Positions 1 to 8,350 of a stretch of 64,000 bases of DNA are shown here, in pieces. Where the stretch lies: contig CADCII010000010.1 in assembly GCA_902801515.1 (NCBI GenBank), positions 1 to 64,000 on the forward strand, given 5' to 3'. A model generated the notes under the pieces. The model saw only the letters and a list, made by a program, of their open reading frames with translations. It did no database searches and was not told the DNA's origin. The stretch comes from an uncultured Lachnospiraceae bacterium (GTDB lineage Bacteria; Bacillota; Clostridia; Lachnospirales; Lachnospiraceae). Made by a program: the position numbers and the translations under genes. Position 1 is the first letter of the stretch. Every line of letters begins with the position of its first letter.

Positions 1-558
1 CCATCCGCAGCGATCGTACTTCGGGCTGTAGACGAATACGTAGCTTCCTGCTGCTCCGGTGCCTTCGATCTCAACACGGTCGCCATTGTTCAGCTGACCG
101 ATCTCGTTAGACTGATCATAGGTGGCATCATTTCTCAGTGCCAGGTATCCGCTGGCGACGCTGACGGTCTTCCATGTGTTTACACTCGCGTTCGCGTTCA
201 TGTTAGCTGCTGTATTGGTCCAGTTGTTGTCGAAGTAGTTCTGCGTGGAGCTGTAGCTGTTCTGCTGCTGAGGCTGTATCTGCTGCGGCTTCACAGTGTA
301 GGAAGATCCCAGGTTTCCACCGTGGATGTAACCCGTCTTTCCATTGTATTTCACCAGATCCCAGCCGTTGGTGGATCCAAGAACCTCAACCTCAGCTCCT
401 GCCGGAACAGATCCAATGCTCGCACAGGTCTTGCTTGCGCCGCTGCGGAAGTTCATATCTGTCTGAACATACTGTCCGGCGAATGCTGTTGCCGATGCTG
501 TGATAACGGTTGCTGCCATGACTGCTCCGACTATGAGATTTCTAAGTGACTTTTTCAT
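1..558 (-). CDS. Secreted SH3-domain cell-wall protein (3' end outside window)
   Basis: The reading frame is open from 558 to the window edge (186 codons, no stop), so the C-terminus is missing. I chose ATG 558 because AGGAGG lies 8 nt upstream; ATG 564 is only 2 nt from it. The first 25 residues or so are a classic Sec signal ending in an A-x-A site (ATAFA). Residues 26-80 form one bacterial SH3 domain (NFRSG, GYIHGG motifs), followed by a Gln/Asn-rich linker and the start of a second SH3-like domain containing YLALRNDA. Such proteins bind peptidoglycan; any catalytic domain would be beyond the edge. The wall-binding role is inferred from the family. Confidence 0.8.
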   Translation of the reverse strand, partial: MKKSLRNLIVGAVMAATVITASATAFAGQYVQTDMNFRSGASKTCASIGSVPAGAEVEVLGSTNGWDLVKYNGKTGYIHGGNLGSSYTVKPQQIQPQQQNSYSSTQNYFDNNWTNTAANMNANASVNTWKTVSVASGYLALRNDATYDQSNEIGQLNNGDRVEIEGTGAAGSYVFVYSPKYDRCGW

Positions 559-621
559 TTTCATTTCCTCCTTGAATGTGTTCGATATATTTAGAATTTG
601 TTTTTTTCTTTTGATGAACAC

Positions 622-656
622 ATCATAACAGGAGGATTGTCACATTTATGTCACAT
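622..656 (-). promoter_or_regulatory. Promoter with WalR-like direct repeat upstream of the SH3 gene
   Basis: On the minus strand TGTGAC-N5-TGTGAC (638-656, 11-bp period) lies just upstream of a TATGAT -10 candidate (622-627). The repeat overlaps where a -35 would be, and no good TTGACA is present, as at activator-dependent promoters. Period and layout match the WalR (YycF) box TGTWAH-N5-TGTWAH except for G in place of A/T, and WalR controls wall-hydrolase genes in Firmicutes. Binding is inferred. Confidence 0.45.
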
Positions 657-760
657 AGGGTTTTTCACCCCTTTTTTACCCCTTTTTCCGGATTACGCCA
701 CCAGCCATTTATATTTTACCCGTACATGCAGATCTAACAGATTTTAAACATAAAAGCATA

Positions 761-810
761 AAGCCCGCGTACAATCAATCATAAATGACCGTGCACACGG
801 GCTTCATTTT
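761..810 (-). terminator. Hairpin terminator after the ricin-lectin gene
   Basis: The arms AAGCCCGCGT (761-770) and ACACGGGCTT (795-804) pair with one mismatch about 15 nt after the stop codon of the gene ending at 819. Short T runs occur on both sides, so it may act in both directions. Confidence 0.6.
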
Positions 811-818
811 TTAAATCA

Positions 819-3305
819 TTAGATTATGGAGATAAGGTCCAACGAGATCCATCCAATTCCGCTCTTCAGTCTTCCCCATCCAGCTTCAGAACCCTGACCT
901 GCTTTCACTTCCGTGATCGTATAGACCCCTGCCGGACAGATCTTAACCCAGTCATATTCATCCCCAGGACCCGTCCGGATATTCAGGTTAGGGATATCGA
1001 CATTCACCATAAATGGCACCTTCACCTCAAGTTCCGACGAATCCGGCTCATACACCACCTTGCCGTCCTTATCGAACACCTTATATCCCGGATTCTGATC
1101 CACGTACTTCTTCGCTTTGTCCAGGTTCTTATATGCTCCCTTCTGACTCTTGGCATCCTCCCAGGACTTCCTGATAAAATACCAGCTGATTGCATCACCA
1201 TCAGATTCCTGAACGTCTGTCTGAGCTTCGCTCGGCTCAGCGCTTTCGCCTGTCTTATCTTTCTTGTCGGTTTTGCTCGGCTCAGTACTTTCGCCTGTCT
1301 CGTCGGTCTTGTCAGTCTTGCTCTGCTCAGTGCTTACGCCTGTCTTGTCGGTCTTGTCAGTTTTGCTCTGCTCAGTGCTTTCGCCTGTCTTGTCGGTCTT
1401 GTCAGTTTTGCTCTGCTCAGTGCTTATACCTGTCTTGTCGGTCTTGCTCTGCTCAGTGCTTATGCCTGTCTTGTCGTTCTTGTCGGTCTTGCCCTGCTCA
1501 GTGCTTATACCGGTCTTGTCGTTCTTGTCGGTCTTGCTCTGCTCAGTGCTTATGCCTGTCTTGTCGGTCTTGCTCGGCTGAGTACTTACGCCTGTCTTGT
1601 CGTTCATGTCGGTATTGCTCTGCTCAGTGCTTATACCTGTCTTGTCGTTCTTGTCGGTCTTGCTCTGCTCAGTGCTTATGCCTGTCTTGTCGGTTTTGCT
1701 CTGCTCAGTACTTATACCTGTCTTGTCGGTCTTGCTCTGCTCAGTGCTTATACCTGTCTTGTCGGTCTTGCTCTGCTCAGTGCTTATGCCTGTTTTGTCG
1801 GTTTTGCTCGGCTGAGTGCTTTCACCCGTCTTGTCGTCTTTGCTCGGCTGAGTGCTTACGCCTGTCTTGTCGGTCTTGCTCGGCTGAGTGCTTACGCCTG
1901 TCTTGTCGTCTTTGCTCGGCTGAGTGCTTACACCTGTCTTGTCGTCTTTGCTCGGCTGAGTGCTTTCGCCTGTCTTGTCGTCTTTGCTCGGCTGAGTGCT
2001 CACGCCTGTCTTGTCATTCTTGTCGGTTTTGCTCGGCTGAGTGCTTTCGCCTGTCTGATTGTCAGGAAGCTTTGAAATCACAGTTTGTGCATAGGATATC
2101 TCTTTTTCTCCCTTAGAATCCTCAAACAACTTACCACAGGAATCACACTTCCAATATTCAATGTTTCCTTTCGAAGTCGTCGTGGCGGCTTTTGAGGCAA
2201 CCTCGGTCAAAGTGTGTGCGTGTACAAACCTCCATTTTTGCGCATCGCTTCCATTATATGTATGTTGTCGTATATTTGTTCCGCTGGATGCATTTCCATT
2301 TTCAACATCCAATGCAAGCCCTGAATCGTGATTAATGATAGAATACCAGCCGTTCCCGGTATCTATTATGTACCACATCTGAGCACCTGTACTTATCGAT
2401 TCCCACATATGGGTATTAAAATCGATGTCTAAACTGGCTCCATTATCTATGTAAAGGTCATTGCATACCGCCTGCAAACGGTATGTCTTTCCATCTGATT
2501 GTTTGGTCACTCGAAACTGCTGGGTTTTACTACGATGATTATGAAACAGCCATAGATTTGTACCATTACCAGTTTTGGCACCAGCCACATCGAGACACAT
2601 ATTTGTATTCAGTTTTGATTCAATATTATATACACCGTCAGAAATATCGGCATTTCCTACAGGGATTAATCGAAACTTTTGCGAATCCGTTCCATTGCTT
2701 GTGTGTTGCTGAATATTAGTCCCATTGGCTGTGTTTCCATTTTGCACATCTAAAACAAGCCCTGAGTCATGATTGACGAAAGTATACCATCCATTCCCAG
2801 CATCTGTTATATACCACAACTGGGCTCCTGTATTCTCCCATTCCCACATATGGGTGTTAAAATCGTTGGCTGAACTGCCCCCATTATCTATGTAAAGGTC
2901 ATTGCATACGGCCTGCAGGCGGTATGTCTTTCCGTCTGATTGCCTGGTTATTCTAAATTGCTGCGCAATACTTTCATTACTACTATACAGCCAAAGATTC
3001 GTACCATTACTGGTGCCTCCATAAGCCACATCAAACCTCATGTTTATATTAAGTTTTGATGCGATATAATACACGCCGTCAGCAAAACTCGCTTCTCCCG
3101 ATGCAGATCCATCTGGATGAAGTCTGCCGTCAGCAGAATAATACGGACTATCTGCGGCAGGTTCACTTAAGCTTGGACTAGACGTTTCTGCCTGAGTAAT
3201 AACAGCATTGCAGGCAAACATCAACATGACAAAAACAGTAGTTACAAAAATTCTTTTCACTTTACAATGTATCCTGTAATCAGCCTTCATTTTTTTTACC
3301 TTCAT
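819..3305 (-). CDS. Ricin-type lectin / tandem-repeat / lysin-tail surface protein
   Basis: This 828-residue secreted protein has an N-terminal hydrophobic signal (residues about 18-38). Two ricin B-type lectin domains follow (about 75-220 and 221-367, with QQFR, QKFR and QKWRF motifs). Next comes a CxxC segment (WKCDSCGKLF, about 385-397) of a type common in gut Firmicutes surface proteins. About 21 short repeats built on TG-x-ST-(QP/EQ)-SK-(T/D)-DK span about 417-690. The tail (about 710-828) has RKSWEDAKSQKGAYKN, a YKVFDKDGKVVY element and an SH3 domain (NIRTGPG, GWISLDL), as in Lachnospiraceae lysozymes and amidases, but I see no catalytic domain. It is likely a carbohydrate-binding wall protein. 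ATG 3290, with AAGG 8 nt upstream, is an alternative start. The lectin part is visibly more AT-rich than its neighbours. Confidence 0.75.
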   Translation of the reverse strand: MKVKKMKADYRIHCKVKRIFVTTVFVMLMFACNAVITQAETSSPSLSEPAADSPYYSADGRLHPDGSASGEASFADGVYYIASKLNINMRFDVAYGGTSNGTNLWLYSSNESIAQQFRITRQSDGKTYRLQAVCNDLYIDNGGSSANDFNTHMWEWENTGAQLWYITDAGNGWYTFVNHDSGLVLDVQNGNTANGTNIQQHTSNGTDSQKFRLIPVGNADISDGVYNIESKLNTNMCLDVAGAKTGNGTNLWLFHNHRSKTQQFRVTKQSDGKTYRLQAVCNDLYIDNGASLDIDFNTHMWESISTGAQMWYIIDTGNGWYSIINHDSGLALDVENGNASSGTNIRQHTYNGSDAQKWRFVHAHTLTEVASKAATTTSKGNIEYWKCDSCGKLFEDSKGEKEISYAQTVISKLPDNQTGESTQPSKTDKNDKTGVSTQPSKDDKTGESTQPSKDDKTGVSTQPSKDDKTGVSTQPSKTDKTGVSTQPSKDDKTGESTQPSKTDKTGISTEQSKTDKTGISTEQSKTDKTGISTEQSKTDKTGISTEQSKTDKNDKTGISTEQSNTDMNDKTGVSTQPSKTDKTGISTEQSKTDKNDKTGISTEQGKTDKNDKTGISTEQSKTDKTGISTEQSKTDKTDKTGESTEQSKTDKTDKTGVSTEQSKTDKTDETGESTEPSKTDKKDKTGESAEPSEAQTDVQESDGDAISWYFIRKSWEDAKSQKGAYKNLDKAKKYVDQNPGYKVFDKDGKVVYEPDSSELEVKVPFMVNVDIPNLNIRTGPGDEYDWVKICPAGVYTITEVKAGQGSEAGWGRLKSGIGWISLDLISII
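1227..2054 (-). repeat. Coding tandem repeats (about 21 units, 27-45 nt) in the lectin gene
   Basis: This is near-identical tandem DNA encoding variants of TGxSTQPSKDDK and TGxSTEQSKTDK, some units with an extra NDK or TDK. Unit length stays a multiple of 3, so copy-number change would keep the frame. Both subtypes are clustered (QP units towards the N-terminus, EQ units towards the C-terminus), which suggests local duplication. The repeats also create long open frames on the opposite strand that are artefacts. Confidence 0.95.
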
Positions 3306-3369
3306 AGATTCTTCAAATCAAAGCTTCAACGTAAAAACTCGCACTTAGACGGATTTTGTTATCTATTCA

Positions 3370-3398
3370 AATATATCATGGTCCTGCAGGTACAACAA
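3370..3398 (-). promoter_or_regulatory. Promoter of the ricin-lectin gene
   Basis: TTGTTG (3393-3398), a 17-nt spacer and TATATT (3370-3375) on the minus strand, about 65 nt before the start codon. Confidence 0.5.
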
Positions 3399-3506
3399 CA
3401 ACAAATATCTCCAGTTCATTATTATGCACGAAAAAAAGGACTCTGAATCTCTCTGACTTTTTCTTATACGGCTAGTTTTCAATTAATAGTCATGCCTCTC
3501 TGGGCG

Positions 3507-3535
3507 TGTGGGACATTGGATGGACTCCATATAGT
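3507..3535 (+). promoter_or_regulatory. Promoter of the M13 peptidase with a 19-bp block shared with 7145-7163
   Basis: TGTGGG-17 nt-TATAGT. The 19 bp from 3507 to 3525 (TGTGGGACATTGGATGGAC) recur exactly in the promoter of the broken kinase gene, in the same register to its -10. The block contains GGAC twice at an 11-bp period, and the -35 is poor, which points to a shared activator. Confidence 0.6.
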
Positions 3536-3590
3536 AAACTGTCAGAGAATACTATTAGTTTTGTCAACAGGGCAAGGAGGATGTGTAAGG

Positions 3591-5720
3591 ATGATAAAAA
3601 AACTCAAGAACTGTCTTGTACTGGGATTGTCCCTGTCATTGCTGCTTACAACCGGAGTTTTTGGCAGTGCAGCGGCAGAAAGTGAAGCGGATAATAATAC
3701 AGAAGCGGCTGAAGCTGTGGAAACAGCCCAGATGGGATCTCCCTGGATCGACAGTATCATCACCGGTAATCTTCCCGGGGAAGCGCCTGATGTGAAGGAC
3801 GACCTGTATCTTCACTATAACTATGATGAGCTCATGGCGAATCAGGGCCAGATGTATAATATGCTGCTGACGAATCAGAGCATCATTGCAGATTATGCCG
3901 CATCCGCGATTGAAGAAGGATCACTGAAAGCTTCGGATGGGAACTGCACCGATGCGGAACTGGAACAGTTACAGATCTTCTACCAGCAGGCGTCAGATCT
4001 GGAAGCACTGGAGGCAGCAGGCATCTCACAGCTGCAGCCTTACCTTGACAAGATCAATGGAGCAGCTACTCTGGAAGATCTGAACAGCATTCTGGTGTCT
4101 GAGGATTTCCCGTTCAGTCCTTACCTCTATCTGATGGTAGGTGCATATGATATGGACGAGCAGAATAACGTTTTTGTCTATCCGGAATTCCTGTTTGTCG
4201 ACAATGTCGAAGGTGCTGTCTATTATCAGGAAACTGATGACCCTGTTGAGCAGACTGCGCATCAGCAGGCCATCAGCCAGACAGGTCTTATGGTAATGCA
4301 GGATCTGGCTCTGCTCGGCCTGCAGCAGGAAGAGATACAGCCATGCATGATGAGCCTCATTCAATTTGAACAAAGCTACGGAAAAGATGCCGCAGCGACC
4401 AGTGTTTTTCTTGATATGGAATATGGAGCATACGGCACATCAACAGAAAACATGTCTCTGGACGAGTTGGCAGCACTCTGCCCGAATTACCCGGTGAAGG
4501 AATCCGTTGAGAAGTTCGGAAAAGAAAAGTCACCTTTCTATTCCGTAATCTCGAAGAAATGGATGGAATCCTTTAATTCCCTCTGGACAGAGGAGAACCT
4601 TGAACTCCTGAAGACCTTGACGATGGTTAAGATCATCCGCGAATGCAGTCCGTATCTGAATCCGGCTATATATGATCCGGCCAGAGCAATGACAGGACAG
4701 CCTCCGATGGATGCGAAAAGTTTCGCAGCCGCGGCCTGCAACCAGAACAATACATTCGCACATCTGCTTGGTAAGATCTATGTGGCAGATCAGTATACCG
4801 ACGAGGATATCGCCTGCCTGACAACACTTGCTGATGATCTGTCTGACGTTTTCACAAAACTTGTAGAAAAGACTACGTGGCTTAGCGATGGTTCCAAGGA
4901 AAAGATGTGTCTGAAGCTGGATAAAATGCGTAAAAATATCCTGGTGCCGGATGGAGGATATGTTGACTTCAGTGATCTGTCCCTGACACCGACAGAGGAT
5001 GGCGGTACACTTCTGGGCAACTATCTGACGATAAAAGCCTACATGAATGATAAGATCAATGCGCGGATCGGCCAGGACAGCCTTGCCCGCATGTCCTGGG
5101 AACATTTTACGCCGGCAACCGTAAATTGCTTCTATGATCCTGACTCTAATTCCATCAATATCCTGCCGGGATTTACCGCAGCCGGAATGTACAGAGACGA
5201 CATGACAAAGGAAGAACTCCTGGGCGGTATCGGATGGGTTATAAGTCATGAGATATCACACGGATTCGATTTCTGTGGTTCTCAGTATGATGCAAACGGA
5301 ACAGGAAACAGTATCTTCGCAGAAGAAGATATGGATAAGTATCTTGAAAAAGTGGAACAGCTGGTCGCATATTATGACACGATAGAACCGCTCCCCGGCG
5401 TTCCGGTTAAAGGAAATGCAGTGAAAGTGGAAGCAGCCGCAGATCTGATCGGCCTTCAGTTGGTGATGGGAGCTGCGGAAGAAAATGAAGGTACGGATTA
5501 TGAAGCGCTCTTCCAGCAGACCGCCGAGATCTACTGTACTGTTTTCCCGTCACCGGATTTCATAACGTTCCTGATCGGAGGCGACTCCCATCCGCTGAAT
5601 TATCTGCGTACGAATGTAAATGTGCAGATGTTTGACGAGTTATATGATACCTACGGCATCGAAGATGGCGATGGAATGTACCTGCCCGAAGAAAGCAGAG
5701 TCCGGTTCTGGGGGAAGTAA
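3591..5720 (+). CDS. Secreted M13-family zinc metallopeptidase (neprilysin/PepO-like)
   Basis: This 709-residue protein has the family's usual length. ATG 3591 is chosen because AAGGAGG sits 11 nt upstream and the frame then opens on a signal peptide (KKLKNC, a hydrophobic stretch, then GSAAAE); the frame is open further upstream but without a ribosome-binding site. M13 hallmarks are visible: NILPGFTAAGMYRDD, the zinc site HEISH (H553, E554, H557) and the downstream EAAAD that supplies the third zinc ligand. M13 enzymes cleave peptides outside the membrane. The signal has no lipobox Cys, so release or wall association is likely rather than lipid anchoring. It stands alone on the plus strand. 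Its promoter shares a 19-bp block with that of the kinase remnant at 5873-7066, so the two were probably once co-regulated. Confidence 0.88.
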   Translation: MIKKLKNCLVLGLSLSLLLTTGVFGSAAAESEADNNTEAAEAVETAQMGSPWIDSIITGNLPGEAPDVKDDLYLHYNYDELMANQGQMYNMLLTNQSIIADYAASAIEEGSLKASDGNCTDAELEQLQIFYQQASDLEALEAAGISQLQPYLDKINGAATLEDLNSILVSEDFPFSPYLYLMVGAYDMDEQNNVFVYPEFLFVDNVEGAVYYQETDDPVEQTAHQQAISQTGLMVMQDLALLGLQQEEIQPCMMSLIQFEQSYGKDAAATSVFLDMEYGAYGTSTENMSLDELAALCPNYPVKESVEKFGKEKSPFYSVISKKWMESFNSLWTEENLELLKTLTMVKIIRECSPYLNPAIYDPARAMTGQPPMDAKSFAAAACNQNNTFAHLLGKIYVADQYTDEDIACLTTLADDLSDVFTKLVEKTTWLSDGSKEKMCLKLDKMRKNILVPDGGYVDFSDLSLTPTEDGGTLLGNYLTIKAYMNDKINARIGQDSLARMSWEHFTPATVNCFYDPDSNSINILPGFTAAGMYRDDMTKEELLGGIGWVISHEISHGFDFCGSQYDANGTGNSIFAEEDMDKYLEKVEQLVAYYDTIEPLPGVPVKGNAVKVEAAADLIGLQLVMGAAEENEGTDYEALFQQTAEIYCTVFPSPDFITFLIGGDSHPLNYLRTNVNVQMFDELYDTYGIEDGDGMYLPEESRVRFWGK

Positions 5721-5744
5721 AAACCGGAGAACTAATACAGGTAA

Positions 5745-5872
5745 GTGACTGCAGATAATAACTGCAGAGAAAGACTGGACAATGCAGTATTTAATCCCGG
5801 AGCGATCTGGAATGCCTTATTGAGGCAGGATACCAGAATGCTCCGGGATTATTATATGCCAGATGTTCGAAT
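5745..5872 (+). pseudogene. SnoaL/NTF2-like gene remnant (N-terminal fragment)
   Basis: From GTG 5745 the frame encodes NPGAIWNALLRQD then RDYYMPDV, which resembles the N-terminus of small SnoaL-like (NTF2-fold) proteins of Clostridia, where NPG-x-IW and a YF-x-PDA motif are typical. Homology ends at about 5865, where the frame runs into the reverse complement of the next gene's 3' end. It therefore appears truncated by the same rearrangement that created the chimera on the other strand. No obvious ribosome-binding site is present. Confidence 0.5.
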
Positions 5873-7066
5873 TCATTTGCCTATCTGGTCCCAGCGTTTT
5901 TGTACCAGCGAGGAATTCATCAGAAAGTACAGAACCAGATCGAGCACCAGCAGAAATGCTGCTGTCACTACAAGCGCTGTAGCGAAAGTAACCCCCTGTT
6001 TCCTGAATACGTTGAAATATAGGACAGCAGGTCCAATGGCGAGCACAGCTGTCGAAAGCATGGAGATCAGGGCGGTCGATGTGCTCTTCACTGCTCTTGC
6101 CTCACTGGGATAATCCAGCCGCCCGACAAACAGGTTGGCAAGCAAACCGATCAGTGCGCAGAATAAGTTGGTCAGCTGCCTGAATGGAATCAGGTCTGGC
6201 AGATTCGGTGCATCCAGATTCTGGCGCAGATACCTGCTGAATTTCTCGATCAATCTTGCAGCCGTTTCCGGCGACCGTTGACACAAACTCCGGATCGTCG
6301 CAAGCGTATTGTATAAAAAATGAGGCTGGATCTGCGTCATCATAATCTGTATGCGCTGCTGCGTGGCAATGGCCTGTTCATACTCTTCCACAAAGCGGCT
6401 GTGCAGCCAGTTATAGAACAGAACGCAGCTGATCACGATTGCAATGGTCAGAAAGCTGACCGGCTGTGATACATTGAGCACACTGGAATCCAATAGTAGG
6501 GCAAGCAGAATCAGAAAAGTTACAAAAAGCGGAATCAGTGTTTCCTGCAGATGCAACGGACGGAAGTGGCGTAATACCAGGTATAAAAGCAGCCCGAGCA
6601 GAAACAGGCTCAGAATGAGGCAGCTGTTTCTGAGAACCGGCATCCCGCCCTGAAAACGGTTTTCAGCATCGATCGTAAAACTGATATCTGAAAAAAGACC
6701 TGTCAGGTAGATCAGAGCGTTTGCCCCTGCCAGTATCCATACAGGTCTGTAGCGGCCACCCGGATATACAATATAGAGAAAGAGCAGCAGGATAACTGGT
6801 CTGACAAAGTATCCATAGATATCAACCATTCTGCGCATCATGATCATGGGTCTGCCTCTGGTCAGCAGATAATCCAGATAATTCTGCACGATCAGGCTGA
6901 ATACCAATATGCAGATAAGCATCATCCTGCGTTTGTTCCACTCTCGCAGATAACGGTCGAAGCAGATGCAAAAAACAAGTCCTGCCAGAAGAAAAGTTAC
7001 AGGAAGGACAGACAGAAGTTCAATATAGTGCAGCTGAACAAATTGATAGACCGCTTCCGTAATCAA
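5873..7066 (-). pseudogene. Chimera: LytS-type histidine kinase N-part fused in frame to ABC permease C-part
   Basis: The frame is 397 codons. Residues 1-225 hold about six to seven membrane helices, then a linker and a His_kinase (PF06580) start with TQIQPHFLYNTLATIRSL, the phospho-acceptor being H249. Instead of the rest of that domain and a HATPase_c domain, the sequence switches at about residue 297 (DNA about 6172-6178) to 100 residues with three membrane helices. These resemble the C-terminus of clostridial ABC-2 type export permeases (LFVGRLDYPSEARAVKS and a hydrophobic tail). The kinase lacks its N, G1 and G2 boxes and cannot bind ATP, and no response regulator is adjacent. It is most simply a deletion fusion joining two broken genes. 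A translated product is possible because the frame is intact. Confidence 0.7.
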
Positions 7067-7134
7067 ATTATCGACATCCCTTCCTCTGTTTCCGCAACCT
7101 GCAGACCTTTATCAGATATCCATTGCTACATTTT

Positions 7135-7163
7135 ATTATACCGTGTCCATCCAATGTCCCACA
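7135..7163 (-). promoter_or_regulatory. Promoter of the kinase chimera with the shared 19-bp block
   Basis: On the minus strand TGTGGG (7158-7163), 17 nt, TATAAT (7135-7140). Positions 7145-7163 are the exact reverse complement of 3507-3525. See the M13 peptidase promoter. Confidence 0.6.
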
Positions 7164-7294
7164 ACCTGAGGGAAGAATTCGATCTTCATCATATCAACTT
7201 TTCTCCATGCCTGATTATCAGAAGAAGAAAAACGGATACTCATCAAGGTGCTGTAGATCCTTTGAGACAAATAAAAAAGCACAGATAGCCTTGC
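7164..7294. other. Intergenic stretch, nothing recognised
   Basis: The gene-free stretch 7067-7376 contains only the kinase promoter (7135-7163) and the tsf terminator (7295-7333). I saw no further gene, RNA motif or repeat in 7164-7294. Confidence 0.6.
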
Positions 7295-7333
7295 ATAAAA
7301 AAAGACGGTACATCGCTTTGATATACCGTCTTC
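7295..7333 (-). terminator. Rho-independent terminator of rpsB-tsf
   Basis: Perfect 9-bp stem AAGACGGTA / TACCGTCTT (7302-7310 with 7324-7332), 13-nt loop, followed on the minus strand by seven T residues. Confidence 0.9.
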
Positions 7334-7376
7334 TTGACTCTGAATCTTGTTATTTGCTCAAACTTCGCTTAAGTAA

Positions 7377-8315
7377 TTACAGGCCCATCTGAGCTGCAAC
7401 TTCTGCTGCGAAGTCTTCCTGCTTCTTCTCAAGACCTTCGCCGGTCTCGAAGCGGATGAAGCCCTTGATGCTGGCGTTTGCGCCTGCAGCCTTGGAAGCC
7501 TGCTGCACATACTGTGCAACACTCTGCTTGCCGTCTTCTGCCTTGACATAGATCTGGTCAAGCAGGCAGATCTCTTTCAGTTCTTTCTTCAGCCTTCCCT
7601 GAACTGCGCCAAGGACAACCTTCTCCGGCTTTCCGGCCATCTTCGGGTCTTCCTGAACCTGCTTGGTCAGGATCTCGATCTCATGATCCTTGAATTCCTG
7701 GGATACTTCTGCTTCGCTGGTATACTGCGGTCTCATGGAAGTGACCTGCATGGCGATGTTCTTGCCCATCTCACGGATCTCATCGTTAACAACATCGGTA
7801 ACGATGTCTACGATCGTAACGATCTTGCCGTTCTGGTGAGTGTATGCGACAAGCATACCATTGTCTTCGCTGATCTGCTGGAATCTGCGGATCTTCAGGT
7901 TCTCGCCGATGACTGCGATCTGTGCCGCAAGTGCTTCCTCGACGGTCTTGGACGGATCTGCGTTCCACGGCTGTGCCATGAACTCTTCAAGATTTGCCGC
8001 GGTAGTATCAATTGCCTGCTCGGCAACCTGCTTTACATAAGCGCGGAACTTCTCATTCTGTGCAACGAAGTCAGTCTCGGAGTTAACTTCGACAACAACT
8101 GCCTTCTTCTCGTCAGCAGAGATCTCTGCCATGGAGATTCCTTCTGCCGCGATACGGCTGGCCTTCTTCTGTGCAGTAGCGAGACCTTTCTCTCTCAGCC
8201 ACTCTACGGCCTTCTCGATATTTCCTTCGGTAGCAGTCAGGGCCTTCTTGCAGTCCATCATGCCTGATCCGGTCATCTCTCTCAGCTCTTTAACCTGTGC
8301 TGCTGTGATAGCCAT
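7377..8315 (-). CDS. tsf: Elongation factor Ts
   Basis: This 312-residue protein is the guanine-nucleotide exchange factor that recycles EF-Tu-GDP during translation. The N-terminal UBA-like domain (VKELREMTGSGMMDCKKAL) and the core motif SETDFVAQNEKF are both present, and the length fits clostridial EF-Ts. ATG 8315 has GGAGAG upstream. It lies 35 nt downstream of rpsB, as in nearly all bacteria, and ends at a strong terminator, so pyrH and frr, which often follow, are not part of this operon. Confidence 0.98.
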   Translation of the reverse strand: MAITAAQVKELREMTGSGMMDCKKALTATEGNIEKAVEWLREKGLATAQKKASRIAAEGISMAEISADEKKAVVVEVNSETDFVAQNEKFRAYVKQVAEQAIDTTAANLEEFMAQPWNADPSKTVEEALAAQIAVIGENLKIRRFQQISEDNGMLVAYTHQNGKIVTIVDIVTDVVNDEIREMGKNIAMQVTSMRPQYTSEAEVSQEFKDHEIEILTKQVQEDPKMAGKPEKVVLGAVQGRLKKELKEICLLDQIYVKAEDGKQSVAQYVQQASKAAGANASIKGFIRFETGEGLEKKQEDFAAEVAAQMGL

Positions 8316-8350
8316 AATAATTCTCTCCTTACATTCGTCTGACCGGCAGA

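Noticed and set aside
1227-2054. Possible CRISPR array or satellite DNA
   Set aside because: The units are translated in frame inside a secreted protein and have no unique spacers.
1190-2116. Long plus-strand frame rich in Cys/Ser/Leu over the lectin gene
   Set aside because: It is the antisense of the in-frame tandem repeats; it has no ribosome-binding site or homology, and the minus-strand gene has coherent domains on both sides.
3492-3590. N-terminal extension of the M13 peptidase
   Set aside because: It would include the promoter and would bury the signal peptide. ATG 3591 has AAGGAGG upstream.
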